Shown: positions 8,838 through 17,569 of the stretch, one piece after another | How positions within the stretch are numbered: the stretch's first letter is position 1 | Layout of the letters: each line of letters starts with the position of its first letter | Source of the DNA: JAOBAU01 sp034667465 | GTDB taxonomy: Bacteria; Acidobacteriota; Thermoanaerobaculia; Gp7-AA8 | Direction of reading: 5' to 3' | Length of the DNA: 64,000 nucleotides | Assembly: GCA_034667465.1 (NCBI GenBank) | Contig: JAXDJV010000022.1 | Location: 1-64,000 of the forward strand | The notes under the pieces: model-generated | Seen by the model: the letters and a program-made list of their open reading frames with translations, nothing else | What the model was told of the DNA's origin: nothing | Databases searched by the model: none | Made by a program: the position numbers and the translations under genes

Positions 8838-9269
8838 TTAGAGCGCGGCGCCGCTGATCGGATCGCGCCATGACAGCCGCAACTCGCGAAGCGGTCCGCG
8901 CACGAACTCGCGATTGAGATATCGCGGATGCGGAAGCGTCAGTCGCTCGCTCCGCATGACGCGCGCGCTGTAAAGAATGAGATCGAGATCGATCGTGCGC
9001 GGCGCGTTGCGAATGCCGCGACGACGCCCGAGGCGGCGCTCGATGTCGTTGAGACAATCGAGCAGCGCAAGCGGCGGCATCGAGGTGTGGCCCGCCACGA
9101 CGAGATTCAAAAAGGATGGCGAGCCGGCGGGTGCATCGACCGGCGCCGTTTCGCGGACTGCGCTTACGCGGACGATACGAATGCAATCGCGCAGTTCGTG
9201 AAGTGCGCGCCGAATGTTGTGCGCGCGATCGCCGAGGTTCGAACCGAGCGCGATGACGACGGAGGACAC
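8838..9269 (-). CDS. folK: 2-amino-4-hydroxy-6-hydroxymethyldihydropteridine pyrophosphokinase
   Basis: The protein has about 143 residues and transfers pyrophosphate from ATP to hydroxymethyl-dihydropterin in folate synthesis. Family motifs are clear: VIALGSNLGDR at the start, VSAVRETAPV, SFLNLVVAG, LGRRRGIRNAPRTIDLDLILY, and LPHPRYLNREFV. GTG 9269 was chosen because it lies 4 nt after the upstream stop and just ahead of the conserved SSVVIALGSNLG. An earlier start at 9314 would overlap the upstream gene by 41 bp. It is last in the fydln-lemA-TPM-TPM-folK group. Confidence 0.9.
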   Translation of the reverse strand: MSSVVIALGSNLGDRAHNIRRALHELRDCIRIVRVSAVRETAPVDAPAGSPSFLNLVVAGHTSMPPLALLDCLNDIERRLGRRRGIRNAPRTIDLDLILYSARVMRSERLTLPHPRYLNREFVRGPLRELRLSWRDPISGAAL

Positions 9270-9273
9270 CGCG

Positions 9274-9711
9274 TCACTCGACGTTGATCTCGTTCGACAA
9301 CTCGTCGACATCATCCGCGGCGCGCGGAAAGTACTCGCGCAGTTGCGCGCCCGCGGACGTCACTGCATCCACGATCCCCTCGGTGAATTCGCCGTTGCGG
9401 AATCGGATGGTCAGCTTTGCGGCGATGTCGTCCCAGAAACCGGCGGGAACTTTGTCGTTGATGCCCTGGTCGCCGAGGATCACGAAACGATTTTCTTCTG
9501 AAGCGATGAAGAGGAGCACGCCGTTGCGCAGCGCGGTCTTCGTCATGCCGAGACGCTCGAACGTTCGCTCGGCGACGTCACGCAGTTCGCCGCCGGTGAC
9601 TTTCGGCTGGACGTGCACGCGCACTTCGCCCGACGTCTGCTTTTCCGCGTCCGCGATCGCGGCGACGATTCGCTTCTGATCGAGCTTTTCGAGGAACTCT
9701 TTCTGTTGCAT
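9274..9711 (-). CDS. TPM-domain protein (short form)
   Basis: A 145-residue protein beginning MQQKEFLEKLDQKRIVAAI. It contains a TPM_phosphatase-like fold: SGEVRVHVQPKV, then NGVLLFIASEENRFVILGDQGIN, and FRNGEFTEGIVDAV. It has neither signal peptide nor glycine-rich tail, unlike its upstream partner. Its ATG shares one base with the upstream stop (TGATG), so translation is coupled. TPM domains occur beside LemA in many bacteria; their biochemical role is unsettled. Confidence 0.82.
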   Translation of the reverse strand: MQQKEFLEKLDQKRIVAAIADAEKQTSGEVRVHVQPKVTGGELRDVAERTFERLGMTKTALRNGVLLFIASEENRFVILGDQGINDKVPAGFWDDIAAKLTIRFRNGEFTEGIVDAVTSAGAQLREYFPRAADDVDELSNEINVE

Positions 9712-10496
9712 CACCAGCCTCCGCTCGAGCCGCCGCCGCCAAATCCACCGCCGCCGCCCGAGAATCCACCACCGCCACCGCCCCATCCTCCGCCACCGCC
9801 GCCGAACGTGATTCCGCTGCCGCCAAACGGCAGGAAGAGCGGAATGCAGCCACCACAACCGCCGCGGCGGCGGCGACCGCCGAGCAGCATCGGCAGCACG
9901 AAGACGACGAACATGAAGACGAGGAAGATGATCAGCTGCGGGTTGAACCCTTCGTCTTTGCCGGTGGCTCTTCCGCGCTGTGAGCCGGACGGATTCAGCG
10001 GCGCGACCGGCTCCTCGTTCTTCGTGACCTTCGCGATGATGGCGTCGGCCGCGGCATTGAGTCCGCCGAAGTAATCGCCCTTTGCGAGTCGCGGCGCGAG
10101 CGCCTCCGTTCGGACGCGCGTCGTGAATGCATCGGTCAGAGTCGGCTCGAGTCCGTAACCGACTTCGAAGCGGATCTTCCGCTCCTTCATGAAGAGGAAG
10201 AGGATAACGCCGTTGTCGTACTTCTTCTGTCCGACCTTCCACTTCTCCGCGCAGCGAATCGTGAAGTCTTCGAGCGCTTCACCATCGAGTGCCGGGAAGG
10301 TGTAGATGATGAATTGCGCGCCCGACTGCTGTTCGAAGTTGCGCAGCTTTTCGTTCAGCGCCGCAGCCTGATCGGGCGTGACGATACCGGCGGCGTCAGT
10401 GAACCACTGGCGCGGCGGTGGCGGAACGTCGAGCGCGAATGCGCTCCCCGCAACAGCGAGAATTGCGAGGAGCGCGATGAAGCGAAGCGGACGCAC
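9711..10496 (-). CDS. TPM-domain membrane protein (YgcG family)
   Basis: A 261-residue protein with a signal peptide (to about residue 21), then a TPM domain of about 140 residues (WFTDAAGIVTPDQAAALNEKL, NGVILFLFMKERKIRFEVGYG, KGDYFGGLNAAADAIIAKV). One transmembrane helix lies near residues 188-205, and the tail is extremely glycine-rich (runs of GGGG). This is the standard YgcG layout: an exported TPM domain anchored by one helix. It follows lemA by 12 bp, and the LemA/TPM pairing is widely conserved. Confidence 0.88.
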   Translation of the reverse strand: MRPLRFIALLAILAVAGSAFALDVPPPPRQWFTDAAGIVTPDQAAALNEKLRNFEQQSGAQFIIYTFPALDGEALEDFTIRCAEKWKVGQKKYDNGVILFLFMKERKIRFEVGYGLEPTLTDAFTTRVRTEALAPRLAKGDYFGGLNAAADAIIAKVTKNEEPVAPLNPSGSQRGRATGKDEGFNPQLIIFLVFMFVVFVLPMLLGGRRRRGGCGGCIPLFLPFGGSGITFGGGGGGWGGGGGGFSGGGGGFGGGGSSGGW

Positions 10497-10508
10497 GAGC
10501 GTGCGTCC

Positions 10509-11186
10509 TTATCGCGTGCCGGTGGGTGCGGGTGCGGGTGCGGCGGTCGAAGTGCCGAAGTTGAAATTCACTTCCGGTGCGTTCTGCGATCCTGCCGCGC
10601 CGCGGAAGTACGCCTTCGGCTTAAAGCCGCTGAAGCTTGCCACGAGATTGCCCGGGAACCGCAGCACCGCGGAGTTGTATGTCTGCGCGACTTCGTTGTA
10701 ACGGCGGCGCTCGACGGCGATGCGATTCTCCGTCCCTTCGAGCTGCGACTGCAGTTCGAGGAAGTTCTGATTCGACTTCAGATCGGGATAGCGTTCGACG
10801 ACGACGAGCAGTCGCGAAAGTGCGCCGCTGAGGTTCTGCTGCGCCGCTTCGAACTCCGCCATCTTCTGCGGATCGTTCGGCGTGCTCGATTGCGTTCCCG
10901 GAGGACCGCCGGCTGCCGGTGCAGCAACCTGACCGACGCGCGCACGCGCGTTGACGACCGCTTCGAGCGTCGACTTCTCGAAGTTCGCGGCGCCCTGAAC
11001 GGTGCGCACGAGGTTGGGGATCAGGTCGTAGCGACGCTGATAGTCGTTCTCGACCTGCGCCCACTGCGCCTGAACCTGCTGATCGAGATCGACGAGACGA
11101 TTGCGAACGCCGACTCCCCAGATGAGTCCGACGATGAGCACCAGAACAATTGCGCCGATGCAGCCGAGTGCTCCGAGATTACGCAT
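10509..11186 (-). CDS. lemA: LemA family protein
   Basis: A 225-residue protein. A single N-terminal membrane helix (IGAIVLVLIVGLIWGVGV) is followed by a long helical LemA domain. Characteristic segments are LVDLDQQVQAQWAQVENDYQRR, YDLIPNLVRTVQGAANFE, and RRRYNEVAQTYNSAVLRFPG. A strong Shine-Dalgarno (AAGGAGG, 10 nt upstream) fixes the ATG at 11186. LemA proteins are membrane-anchored helical bundles, usually paired with TPM proteins as here. A basic in-frame extension upstream overlaps the FYDLN gene and was not included. Confidence 0.9.
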   Translation of the reverse strand: MRNLGALGCIGAIVLVLIVGLIWGVGVRNRLVDLDQQVQAQWAQVENDYQRRYDLIPNLVRTVQGAANFEKSTLEAVVNARARVGQVAAPAAGGPPGTQSSTPNDPQKMAEFEAAQQNLSGALSRLLVVVERYPDLKSNQNFLELQSQLEGTENRIAVERRRYNEVAQTYNSAVLRFPGNLVASFSGFKPKAYFRGAAGSQNAPEVNFNFGTSTAAPAPAPTGTR

Positions 11187-11211
11187 GGAGAACGAGCCTC
11201 CTTCGGCTCGG

Positions 11212-11499
11212 TTAGTACTCTTCTTCTTCCTCTTCGGCTTCTTCTTCGCGATCCGCTTCCGGGACGATGTCTTCCTCTTCGTCCGCGTCGGCCGCGGGCG
11301 TTTCGGCATCCGGGAACTCCGGCTCTTCGGCCGGTTCTTCGACCACGCGCGCGCGGCCGCGATGCGACGTTACGACCGGAGCTTCTTCTGCGTCACGCTG
11401 ATCGGCGCCACACTTCGGGCAGAGCGGCTCGGGCTTGCCGAGATCGTAGAACTTCGTGTGGCAGCTGTAGCAGGTGTACTTCTTTCCCAGGTCAGGCAT
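11212..11499 (-). CDS. FYDLN-type zinc-ribbon protein with acidic tail
   Basis: A 95-residue protein. The N-terminus carries CYSC and CPKC pairs around a KFYDLGKPEP segment, the signature of the FYDLN_acid (TIGR02300-like) family. The C-terminal 45 residues are almost all Glu/Asp with Ala/Pro, ending in a run of eight acidic residues. Function is unknown; the N-terminus should bind one zinc. It precedes lemA by 25 bp on the same strand. Confidence 0.82.
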   Translation of the reverse strand: MPDLGKKYTCYSCHTKFYDLGKPEPLCPKCGADQRDAEEAPVVTSHRGRARVVEEPAEEPEFPDAETPAADADEEEDIVPEADREEEAEEEEEEY

Positions 11500-11579
11500 G
11501 ACGATGTGAATTCCTCCGCCTCAAAAGCGGCGACACGTTAGCATCCGTCACCAGGTGTGTCAACGAAGCGCGCGCGCAG

Positions 11580-11611
11580 AAAAATGGCGAGCAGTTTGAT
11601 GCTGCTCGCCA
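11580..11611 (-). terminator. Intrinsic terminator of ctpA
   Basis: On the minus strand a perfect 10-bp stem (TGGCGAGCAG / CTGCTCGCCA) with a 7-nt loop is followed at once by TTTTT. It lies about 30 bp after the ctpA stop, the right place for a Rho-independent terminator. Confidence 0.85.
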
Positions 11612-11639
11612 CCATTCAAAGTGTGTTGTCGAAGTGTCG

Positions 11640-13307
11640 TTACTCAGTTTTCGGCAGTGCCTGCGCAGCGCGCGTACCGGCGTTGTTCCCATCGGCCGGC
11701 GGCGCGATTCCGCGCAGCTCGGCAGCTTTGACCGCCAGCTTCTGCGCGTCGGGGAAGAGCTCGAGAGCGCGCTCGACCTGATTGTCGCCCTGCAGGCGGA
11801 ACGGATACGACGCATCGAAGCCGTACTTCGCCGCGACGATCTCTGCCTTCAGCGCACGCTCGATGTACTTCCGGTCGTTCGGCTTCTGCAGCGCGGCGCG
11901 GATCTCATCGACCGACGCAATGTCCTTCGATGCGCTGTACGTCGTGAAGGCATCGAGGATCGGCTGCGTGATGACGAGATCCTTGTTGACGTCGGGATGC
12001 GCGGCCGCGTATTCGACGGCGTAGTTGAAGATCGCGCTGCGCACTTCGAGAAGCTGTGTGGCGCGCGAGAGCTGCGCCGGCTTCACGAAGACATCCGGCG
12101 TGATGCCGCCGCCGCCGTAAACGACGCGACCCGTATCGGTCTTGAACTGCTTGCGATCTTTGAGCGGCGTCTCGTTCGATTCATCCGATTCGTCGGCGAC
12201 GTAGTAGTCGTAGAACGAGCTGTAGTCGCGCTGAATGTTGCGGCCCGACGGCGTGTAGTACTTCGACGTCGTCAGCGCGAGACCTGCGCCGTACTGCAGG
12301 TTGTAGACGCTCTGCACGAGACCTTTGCCCCAGCTCGTCTCGCCGATGACGAGACCGCGATCGTGATCCTGAATCGCGCCGGCGACGATCTCGGATGCCG
12401 AGGCGCTGCCGCGATTCACGAGAACGACGAGCGGGAGGTTGAGCTTGTCGTGTTTGCCCGGCGCGACGTAGTCCTGTGCCGAGTCGGCGGTGCGGCCTTT
12501 CGTGTAGACGATCATCTGCCCTTTGTCGAGGAAGTGATCGGAGACGCCGACGGCTGCGTCGAGAAGTCCGCCCGGATTCTGGCGAAGGTCGAGCACCAGT
12601 TTCTGCATCCCCTCGCCGCGCAGCTTCTCGATCGACTCATCGAGCTCGCGCACGGTCGTGGCGGTGAAGTCTTTGATGCGGATGTAGCCGACGCCCGGAC
12701 GAATCATCAGCGTGTTCGAGATCGAGTTCGTCGGAATGGCCGCGCGGACGATCGTCAGAGGGATCGGCTCGCGCATGCCGACGCGCATGATCTTGATGTG
12801 GACGGTCGTTCCCTTCGGACCTTTGAGACGCTTGACGACTTCATCGAGCGCGAGGTCTTCGGTCGGCGTCCCTTCCACTTCCGAGATGACGTCGCCGGCG
12901 CGGATGCCGAGGCGCGCGGCGGGCGTTCCTTCGAGCGGCGTGATGACCGTGACCTGGTCATTGCGCTTCGTCACGAGGATGCCGAGGCCGTAGAACGACC
13001 CCTTCTGGCGATCCTGCATGTCCGAATACTCTTTCGGCTCGAGGAAGGAAGTGTGCGGATCGAGCGTACGCAGCATGCCGTCGATCGACGAGTAGACGAA
13101 CTTGTCGGAACCGAGATCTTCCGGCGCGTTCGCGGTCACCGCGCTCAGCAGGTCGGTGTATTCGCGAAGGCGTTTCTGCACATCGCTCTGCACCGGTGAG
13201 CCGAACAGGAGGTTGCCGTAGAATCCGCCGAAGAGCGTCGTCGCCAGGACGGCGACGGCAAGCGTCAGCGAGAAAGTCCATTTCTCATTCTTCAGTAGCT
13301 TCGCCAT
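11640..13307 (-). CDS. ctpA: C-terminal processing protease, S41 family
   Basis: A 555-residue protein. An N-terminal signal/anchor helix (about 10-33) is followed by a helical lead, a PDZ domain (about 105-185, GIRAGDVISEVEG), and the S41 catalytic domain. The nucleophile serine is in RGSASASEIVAGA (about residue 300) and the lysine base is in TSWGKGLVQ (about residue 328). About 150 C-terminal residues extend beyond the catalytic core. CtpA/Prc enzymes cut substrates at the C-terminus in the periplasm. A TATAAT box and an intrinsic terminator frame it as a single-gene unit. Confidence 0.93.
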   Translation of the reverse strand: MAKLLKNEKWTFSLTLAVAVLATTLFGGFYGNLLFGSPVQSDVQKRLREYTDLLSAVTANAPEDLGSDKFVYSSIDGMLRTLDPHTSFLEPKEYSDMQDRQKGSFYGLGILVTKRNDQVTVITPLEGTPAARLGIRAGDVISEVEGTPTEDLALDEVVKRLKGPKGTTVHIKIMRVGMREPIPLTIVRAAIPTNSISNTLMIRPGVGYIRIKDFTATTVRELDESIEKLRGEGMQKLVLDLRQNPGGLLDAAVGVSDHFLDKGQMIVYTKGRTADSAQDYVAPGKHDKLNLPLVVLVNRGSASASEIVAGAIQDHDRGLVIGETSWGKGLVQSVYNLQYGAGLALTTSKYYTPSGRNIQRDYSSFYDYYVADESDESNETPLKDRKQFKTDTGRVVYGGGGITPDVFVKPAQLSRATQLLEVRSAIFNYAVEYAAAHPDVNKDLVITQPILDAFTTYSASKDIASVDEIRAALQKPNDRKYIERALKAEIVAAKYGFDASYPFRLQGDNQVERALELFPDAQKLAVKAAELRGIAPPADGNNAGTRAAQALPKTE

Positions 13308-13343
13308 AGTTTTTATCGTTTACAGTTCGAGAGTCGCAACGTC

Positions 13344-13349
13344 ATTATA
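13344..13349 (-). promoter_or_regulatory. -10 box of ctpA
   Basis: A perfect TATAAT on the minus strand, 37 bp before the ctpA ATG. No convincing -35 hexamer is found 16-18 bp upstream. Confidence 0.45.
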
Positions 13350-13423
13350 GGTGCGGAGTATTCACGTTCCGCCCCCTGTTCACGCACACGTCACCACGAT
13401 CCAAAGGGAAAGGTTGCCGCTCG

Positions 13424-13771
13424 ATGTTTGGTCCACTCGGTGTGCCGGAGATGCTGATGATCTTCTTCGTCGCTCTCATCGTCTTCGGTCCTCGCAAGCT
13501 GCCTGAGCTCGGGCGTACGCTCGGCAAGGCGCTCGGCGAGTTCAAAAAAGCGACGGATGAGCTGAAGACGACGATTGAACGTGAAGTGCAGATCGACGAG
13601 CAGAAGCGGTTGATCGCGCAGGTCGTTCAGATTCCCCCTGAAGGATCCGTCGTATCAAGAGGCGAGCCACAGCCTGCCGCGGCAGCCGTGACTGCGCCGC
13701 CTGTCGCTGCGCCATCCGAGACTCCGTCCGGTCCCGGGATCGATCCGTCGACGCCGGCGCGCGCTGAGTAA
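13424..13771 (+). CDS. tatA: TatA/TatB-type twin-arginine translocase subunit
   Basis: A 115-residue protein. A short N-terminal helix (VPEMLMIFFVALIVFGPRKLPELGRTLG) ends in the FGPRKLPELGR hinge that defines the family. An amphipathic helix with many Lys/Glu follows, then a Pro/Ala-rich tail of about 45 residues. TatA forms the translocation pore for folded proteins, and TatB-like members deliver substrate to TatC; sequence alone does not decide between them. AAAGGGAAAGG precedes the ATG. The stop overlaps the tatC ATG (TAATG). Confidence 0.9.
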   Translation: MFGPLGVPEMLMIFFVALIVFGPRKLPELGRTLGKALGEFKKATDELKTTIEREVQIDEQKRLIAQVVQIPPEGSVVSRGEPQPAAAAVTAPPVAAPSETPSGPGIDPSTPARAE

Positions 13772-14547
13772 TGGCGGATTCCACCGATACGAGCGCGGAC
13801 TTCGTCGAAGACGACGCGGTACCTCCCGAGTTGCCGAAGATGTCGTTCCTCGATCATCTCGAGGAACTTCGCAAGCGGCTGATGATCTCGTTCGTCGCGA
13901 TCCTGGTCGGCTTCCTCGCCTGCTGGCATTACGCGGAAAAGATCTTCGGCTGGATGCAGGCGCCGATTGCGAAGTACCTGCCGAAAGGTGAATCGCTCGC
14001 GTACACGCGCCTGACCGCGCCGTTCTTCCTCTACATGAAGGTGGCGTTCTTCGCCGGCATCTTCATCGCGTCGCCGGTCATTCTCCTGCAGCTCTGGCTC
14101 TTCATCGCGCCAGGTCTCTACAGGAAGGAGCGCCGCTACGCCGCGCCGTTCATCATCTTCGCTTCGATCTTCTTCCTGACCGGCGGCTGGTTCGGCTACA
14201 GCCTGCTGCTGCCGAAGACGTGTCAGTTCTTCGTCGAGACCGGCAAACAGTTCAAGGCGATGGTGACGATCGATGATTACTTCTCGTTCGCCAGCACCAT
14301 CATCCTCGCGTCCGGTCTCATCTTCGAAACCCCGATCCTGATCTTCTTCCTCGCGCGCCTCGGCATCGTCACGCCGGCGTTCCTGATGCAGAAGTTCAAG
14401 TACGCGGTCGTGCTGTCGTTCATCATCTCCGCGATCGTCACGCCGACGCCGGACATGGTCACGCAGACGTTCCTCGCGGTGCCGATGATCGGCCTGTACT
14501 TGATCGGTGTGCTCGTCGCGTGGATGTTCGGGAAGAAGTACGACTAA
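13771..14547 (+). CDS. tatC: TatC, twin-arginine translocase receptor subunit
   Basis: A 258-residue protein with six predicted membrane helices. The conserved first segment MSFLDHLEELRKRLMIS is intact. The family features YTRLTAPFFLYMKVAFFAG, FIAPGLYRKERRY and the PTPDMVTQ loop near the C-terminus are also present. TatC binds the twin-arginine signal. Coupled by a 1-base overlap to tatA, so the two form a minimal Tat operon. Confidence 0.95.
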   Translation: MADSTDTSADFVEDDAVPPELPKMSFLDHLEELRKRLMISFVAILVGFLACWHYAEKIFGWMQAPIAKYLPKGESLAYTRLTAPFFLYMKVAFFAGIFIASPVILLQLWLFIAPGLYRKERRYAAPFIIFASIFFLTGGWFGYSLLLPKTCQFFVETGKQFKAMVTIDDYFSFASTIILASGLIFETPILIFFLARLGIVTPAFLMQKFKYAVVLSFIISAIVTPTPDMVTQTFLAVPMIGLYLIGVLVAWMFGKKYD

Positions 14548-14564
14548 GGTGACGCAGGCCGCGC

Positions 14565-14978
14565 TCAGTCCTTCCGCACGTCGACCTTCCGCACTGTCTG
14601 TTTGCCGGGAAGCAGCCACGCGGTGCCGGTCATGTGTGTGCCGTCGACTTTGAGGCACCAGACGCTGTGGGATCGAGGCGATTTGAACTCCGCCTTCCAG
14701 CAGGCGTCGTCCGCGTCGTAAGTCAGATCCATCTCTCCCATCGTCTGACGCTTGCCGTCGACAATCTTGTCAGCCTTCCAGTGGACGATTCCGGTTTTCG
14801 CTCCGGCGGTGAGCTCGTAAACCACGATCTCGTCTTTGCACGCGGGAGCGGCAACGCGATCGGTACATGTTGAAGTGCCCCGCCAGGTGCCGAGTGGAGC
14901 CGCTTCGGCCGCGGCAAGGCTCGATGGCAGAAGTGTCGCGCAGGTAAGAACCGTTGCCAGCGTGACTCGAGCGTACAT
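14565..14978 (-). CDS. Small secreted protein of unknown function
   Basis: A 137-residue protein with a clear signal peptide cleaved after about SLAAAEA. The mature part contains three to four cysteines (STCTDR, PACKDE, DDACWKAE, VWCLKVDG) and beta-rich sequence beginning LGTWRGTSTC. This could form a disulfide-bonded lipocalin-like barrel, but no family was recognised. It starts 4 nt after the stop of the preceding small gene and is probably co-transcribed with it. Confidence 0.65.
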   Translation of the reverse strand: MYARVTLATVLTCATLLPSSLAAAEAAPLGTWRGTSTCTDRVAAPACKDEIVVYELTAGAKTGIVHWKADKIVDGKRQTMGEMDLTYDADDACWKAEFKSPRSHSVWCLKVDGTHMTGTAWLLPGKQTVRKVDVRKD

Positions 14979-14982
14979 CTGC

Positions 14983-15198
14983 TCATCTCTCGACTTCGAA
15001 GTCGGCCGGCACCGCCGGCACCGCTTCGTTGAAGATCACCACCGTCTCCGCAATCGGAAAGAGCACGACGTGATTGCGCGCCTGCACTTCGAGGACGATC
15101 TCGTAGAAGCCGTCATCGCTGATCGCGACGAGCGTGCCCGGTTTCCCCTTCATCTCCAGCGTGCGATTGAAGACCGAAACTTTCGACGGGATTTCCAT
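14983..15198 (-). CDS. Small hypothetical protein
   Basis: About 71 residues (MEIPSKVSVFNRTLEMKGK...). It reads as a small beta-rich protein: KPGTLVAISDDGFYEIVLEVQ, NHVVLFPIAETVVIFNEA. No family was recognised and no signal peptide is seen. ATG 15210 (adding MVAR) is an equally possible start; neither has a Shine-Dalgarno. It is followed after 4 nt by a secreted protein gene. Confidence 0.6.
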   Translation of the reverse strand: MEIPSKVSVFNRTLEMKGKPGTLVAISDDGFYEIVLEVQARNHVVLFPIAETVVIFNEAVPAVPADFEVER

Positions 15199-15235
15199 GC
15201 GCGCAACCATACGGAGCGCCTGTGGCGGAGTCAAC

Positions 15236-15263
15236 AAAAAGGCGCGCCCGCGGGCGCGCCTTT
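15236..15263 (-). terminator. Intrinsic terminator of the ppiC gene
   Basis: AAAGGCGCGCCCGCGGGCGC and its continuation form a perfect GC-rich palindrome (GGCGCGCC both ways). On the minus strand it is followed by TTTTTG. It lies 27 bp after the foldase stop codon. Confidence 0.85.
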
Positions 15264-15289
15264 CAGGAAATCTCTGTACGTCGAGCTCT

Positions 15290-16282
15290 TTACTGCTTCG
15301 AGTCGGGAGCCGGCGTGTTCGGCGCCGCCGGATTCTCGGCATTCGGGTTGAGCGGAAACTTGACCTTCGCGCTGGTGAAGTAGGTGTCGTCGTACTTCGC
15401 AGCCGTCGCGGTCTTCATGCTGTCGAGCTTCGCTTTCATCTGCTCATCGTGGAGCGTCTTGCGGATCGTCTCCTTGACCTGATCGATCGGCGTCAGATTC
15501 CGCTCCTGCACCTGAAGGATGTGATATCCGAACTCGGTGCGGATGACCGGGCTGATCTCGCCCGGCTTCGTGTTGAACGAAGCCTGATCGAACTCCGGCA
15601 CCATCTGGCCGTGTCCGAACGTGCCGAGATCGCCGCCGTTCGCGCCGGAACCGATGTCATCCGATTCCGCTTTCGCGGTGGCCGCGAAATCTCCGCCCGC
15701 CACGAGCTTCGCGCGAAGCTCTTCCGCCTTCGCTTTCGCTTCGGCGTCGGTCAGCTCTTTTTTTCCCGGCTGCGCGGCGCGGCTGCCTTTGAACGCGATC
15801 AGGATGTGGCGAGCCTTGACCTGCTCGAACGATTCCTTGTGCTGGTCGTAATACTGAGTGATCGCCGAATCAGGCACGATGATCGTCTTGTCGATGGCGG
15901 TGATCTGCGCGTTCGCGACGAGGTTGTCGCGCATCATCGCAAGCTGGTTGACGACTTCCGGCGTCTTGTCGAGACCGTTCTTCGTCCCTTCCGCCGCGAG
16001 CAGGCGCATCCGAATGTAGTCCTCGGCGAACGCACGCTTGTCCGCCATGACGTTGGCGCGGTACTGCTCCGGAATGGCGTTGATCGCCGATTCGAACTCC
16101 GACTTCCGAACCTTCATCGTCCCGGCGGTGATGACCACCGGATCGGGGTCGGCCGGTGCAGCGGTCGCAGTTGCAGTCGCAGCTTTCGCTGTGGCCGGCT
16201 TCGGCGCCGCCGCCTTGTCCTGCGCAATCGCGCCGGCGGCGACGAGCGCAAGAGCAGTGAGCATGAGGCTTGTCTTCTTCAC
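15290..16282 (-). CDS. Parvulin-type peptidyl-prolyl isomerase (PpiC/SurA-like)
   Basis: A 330-residue exported protein: signal peptide (to about 21), an Ala/Pro/Lys/Thr linker, a SurA_N-like helical region (about 55-155), then a parvulin domain (about 155-265). The parvulin domain shows VKARHILI, DIGSGANGGDLGTFGHGQMVPEFDQ, and PVIRTEFGYHILQV. The C-terminal tail is Pro/Asn-rich. It should assist folding of envelope proteins in the periplasm. The start is GTG 16282 with AAGGAG 5 nt upstream. Confidence 0.92.
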   Translation of the reverse strand: MKKTSLMLTALALVAAGAIAQDKAAAPKPATAKAATATATAAPADPDPVVITAGTMKVRKSEFESAINAIPEQYRANVMADKRAFAEDYIRMRLLAAEGTKNGLDKTPEVVNQLAMMRDNLVANAQITAIDKTIIVPDSAITQYYDQHKESFEQVKARHILIAFKGSRAAQPGKKELTDAEAKAKAEELRAKLVAGGDFAATAKAESDDIGSGANGGDLGTFGHGQMVPEFDQASFNTKPGEISPVIRTEFGYHILQVQERNLTPIDQVKETIRKTLHDEQMKAKLDSMKTATAAKYDDTYFTSAKVKFPLNPNAENPAAPNTPAPDSKQ

Positions 16283-16344
16283 GGAAACTCCTTGTTTGTT
16301 ATTTTAAGTTATGGAAGTGAACTGCGGAGGGAAAGTATAGATTC

Positions 16345-17550
16345 CTACAAGGTTGAGAGCGCTTCTTCGATGCGCCGCACGCCTTCTTTGAGACGGTCGA
16401 GCGACGTCGCGTAGCTGATACGGATGAACTCATCCGCGCCGAATGCACTTCCCGGCACGACTGCGACGCGCGCTTTTTCGAGCAGGAACGTCGCGAACGT
16501 TTGCGAGTCGACGATGCCCGCTTTTCCGAAGAACTCGCGGATCTCCGGGAAGATATAAAACGCTCCGTCGGGATCGGCGCAGCAGAATCCGTCGATGGCG
16601 TTGATGGCCGGCACGAGCCACGCGCGCCGCTCGCAATAGGCGTCGTACATCTTCCGCACTTCGGAGTCGTCGCCGCGCAGCGCCGCAAGCGCTGCCGCCT
16701 GCGCGATGGAGCTCGGGTTCGACGTCGAATGACTCTGAATCTTGCCGAGCGCGGCGATGAGATCGGGATGCGCGATCGCGTATCCGAGGCGCCACCCGGT
16801 CATCGCGTACGTCTTCGACATTGAGTTCACGGCAATGATCGTTTCGGGATATTGATCGAACCACTTCATCGCCGACGCATGCTTCGCGCCGCCGTAGACG
16901 AAGAACTCGTACGTCTCATCGAAGATGAGGAAGACGTCGCGCGATGCGCACCATTCGACGATGCGCCGCAGCTCAGCCTCGGCGATCACGGCGCCGGTCG
17001 GATTGCACGGCGAGTTGATGATGAGGCCGCGCGTTTTTTCCGTCGCCACCGCTTCGATGTCGGCCAGCGTCGGACGGAACTGATTGTCGACTGATGTCTT
17101 CGCGAAGACCGGCTTGCCGCCGGCAAATGCGACCTGATCGGGGAAGCTCACCCAGTACGGCGACGGGATGATGACTTCGTCACCGTCGTCGACGAGCGCC
17201 AGCATCAGATTGAAGAGCTCCTGCTTGCCGCCGTTGCCGGCGATGACGTGCTCGGTCGTCAGCTTCACGCCATAACGCGTCGCATAGCGCGAGGCGATGG
17301 CGTCGCGAAGCGCTTTCGTTCCTGACGCGTTCGTGTACTTCGTGAAGCCCTGCTCGATGGCCTGCTTCCCGGCTTCAGAGACGAGCGCCGGCGTGCGGAA
17401 GTCGGGCTCGCCGGGACCGAAATCGACGATGTCGATTCCGCTGCCGATCAGCTCCTGCGCGCGGTTGAGGACGGCCAGCGTCGGAGAGACTTCGATGCCG
17501 GTCACGCGGCCTGTCAGGCGAATCGTCGGTCGGGTCGAAGTCACACTCAT
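16345..17550 (-). CDS. Class I PLP-dependent aminotransferase (aspartate type)
   Basis: A 401-residue enzyme. It shows VDFGPGEPDFRTP, the KYTNASGTKALRDAIA entry, NSPCNPTGAV, FDETYEFFVY, and the PLP lysine in NSMSKTYAMTGWRLGY (about residue 242). FIRISYATS near the end carries the carboxylate-binding arginine. The pattern fits the subgroup I-gamma of aspartate/prephenate aminotransferases, but the substrate cannot be fixed from sequence. The ATG at 17550 is followed immediately by the conserved N-terminus. Confidence 0.9.
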   Translation of the reverse strand: MSVTSTRPTIRLTGRVTGIEVSPTLAVLNRAQELIGSGIDIVDFGPGEPDFRTPALVSEAGKQAIEQGFTKYTNASGTKALRDAIASRYATRYGVKLTTEHVIAGNGGKQELFNLMLALVDDGDEVIIPSPYWVSFPDQVAFAGGKPVFAKTSVDNQFRPTLADIEAVATEKTRGLIINSPCNPTGAVIAEAELRRIVEWCASRDVFLIFDETYEFFVYGGAKHASAMKWFDQYPETIIAVNSMSKTYAMTGWRLGYAIAHPDLIAALGKIQSHSTSNPSSIAQAAALAALRGDDSEVRKMYDAYCERRAWLVPAINAIDGFCCADPDGAFYIFPEIREFFGKAGIVDSQTFATFLLEKARVAVVPGSAFGADEFIRISYATSLDRLKEGVRRIEEALSTL

Positions 17551-17569
17551 GGCCGGATTGCGCTTTGTA

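Noticed and set aside
11634..13199. A 521-codon plus-strand frame opposite ctpA
   Set aside because: Same shadow pattern; ctpA shows full catalytic motifs, promoter and terminator.
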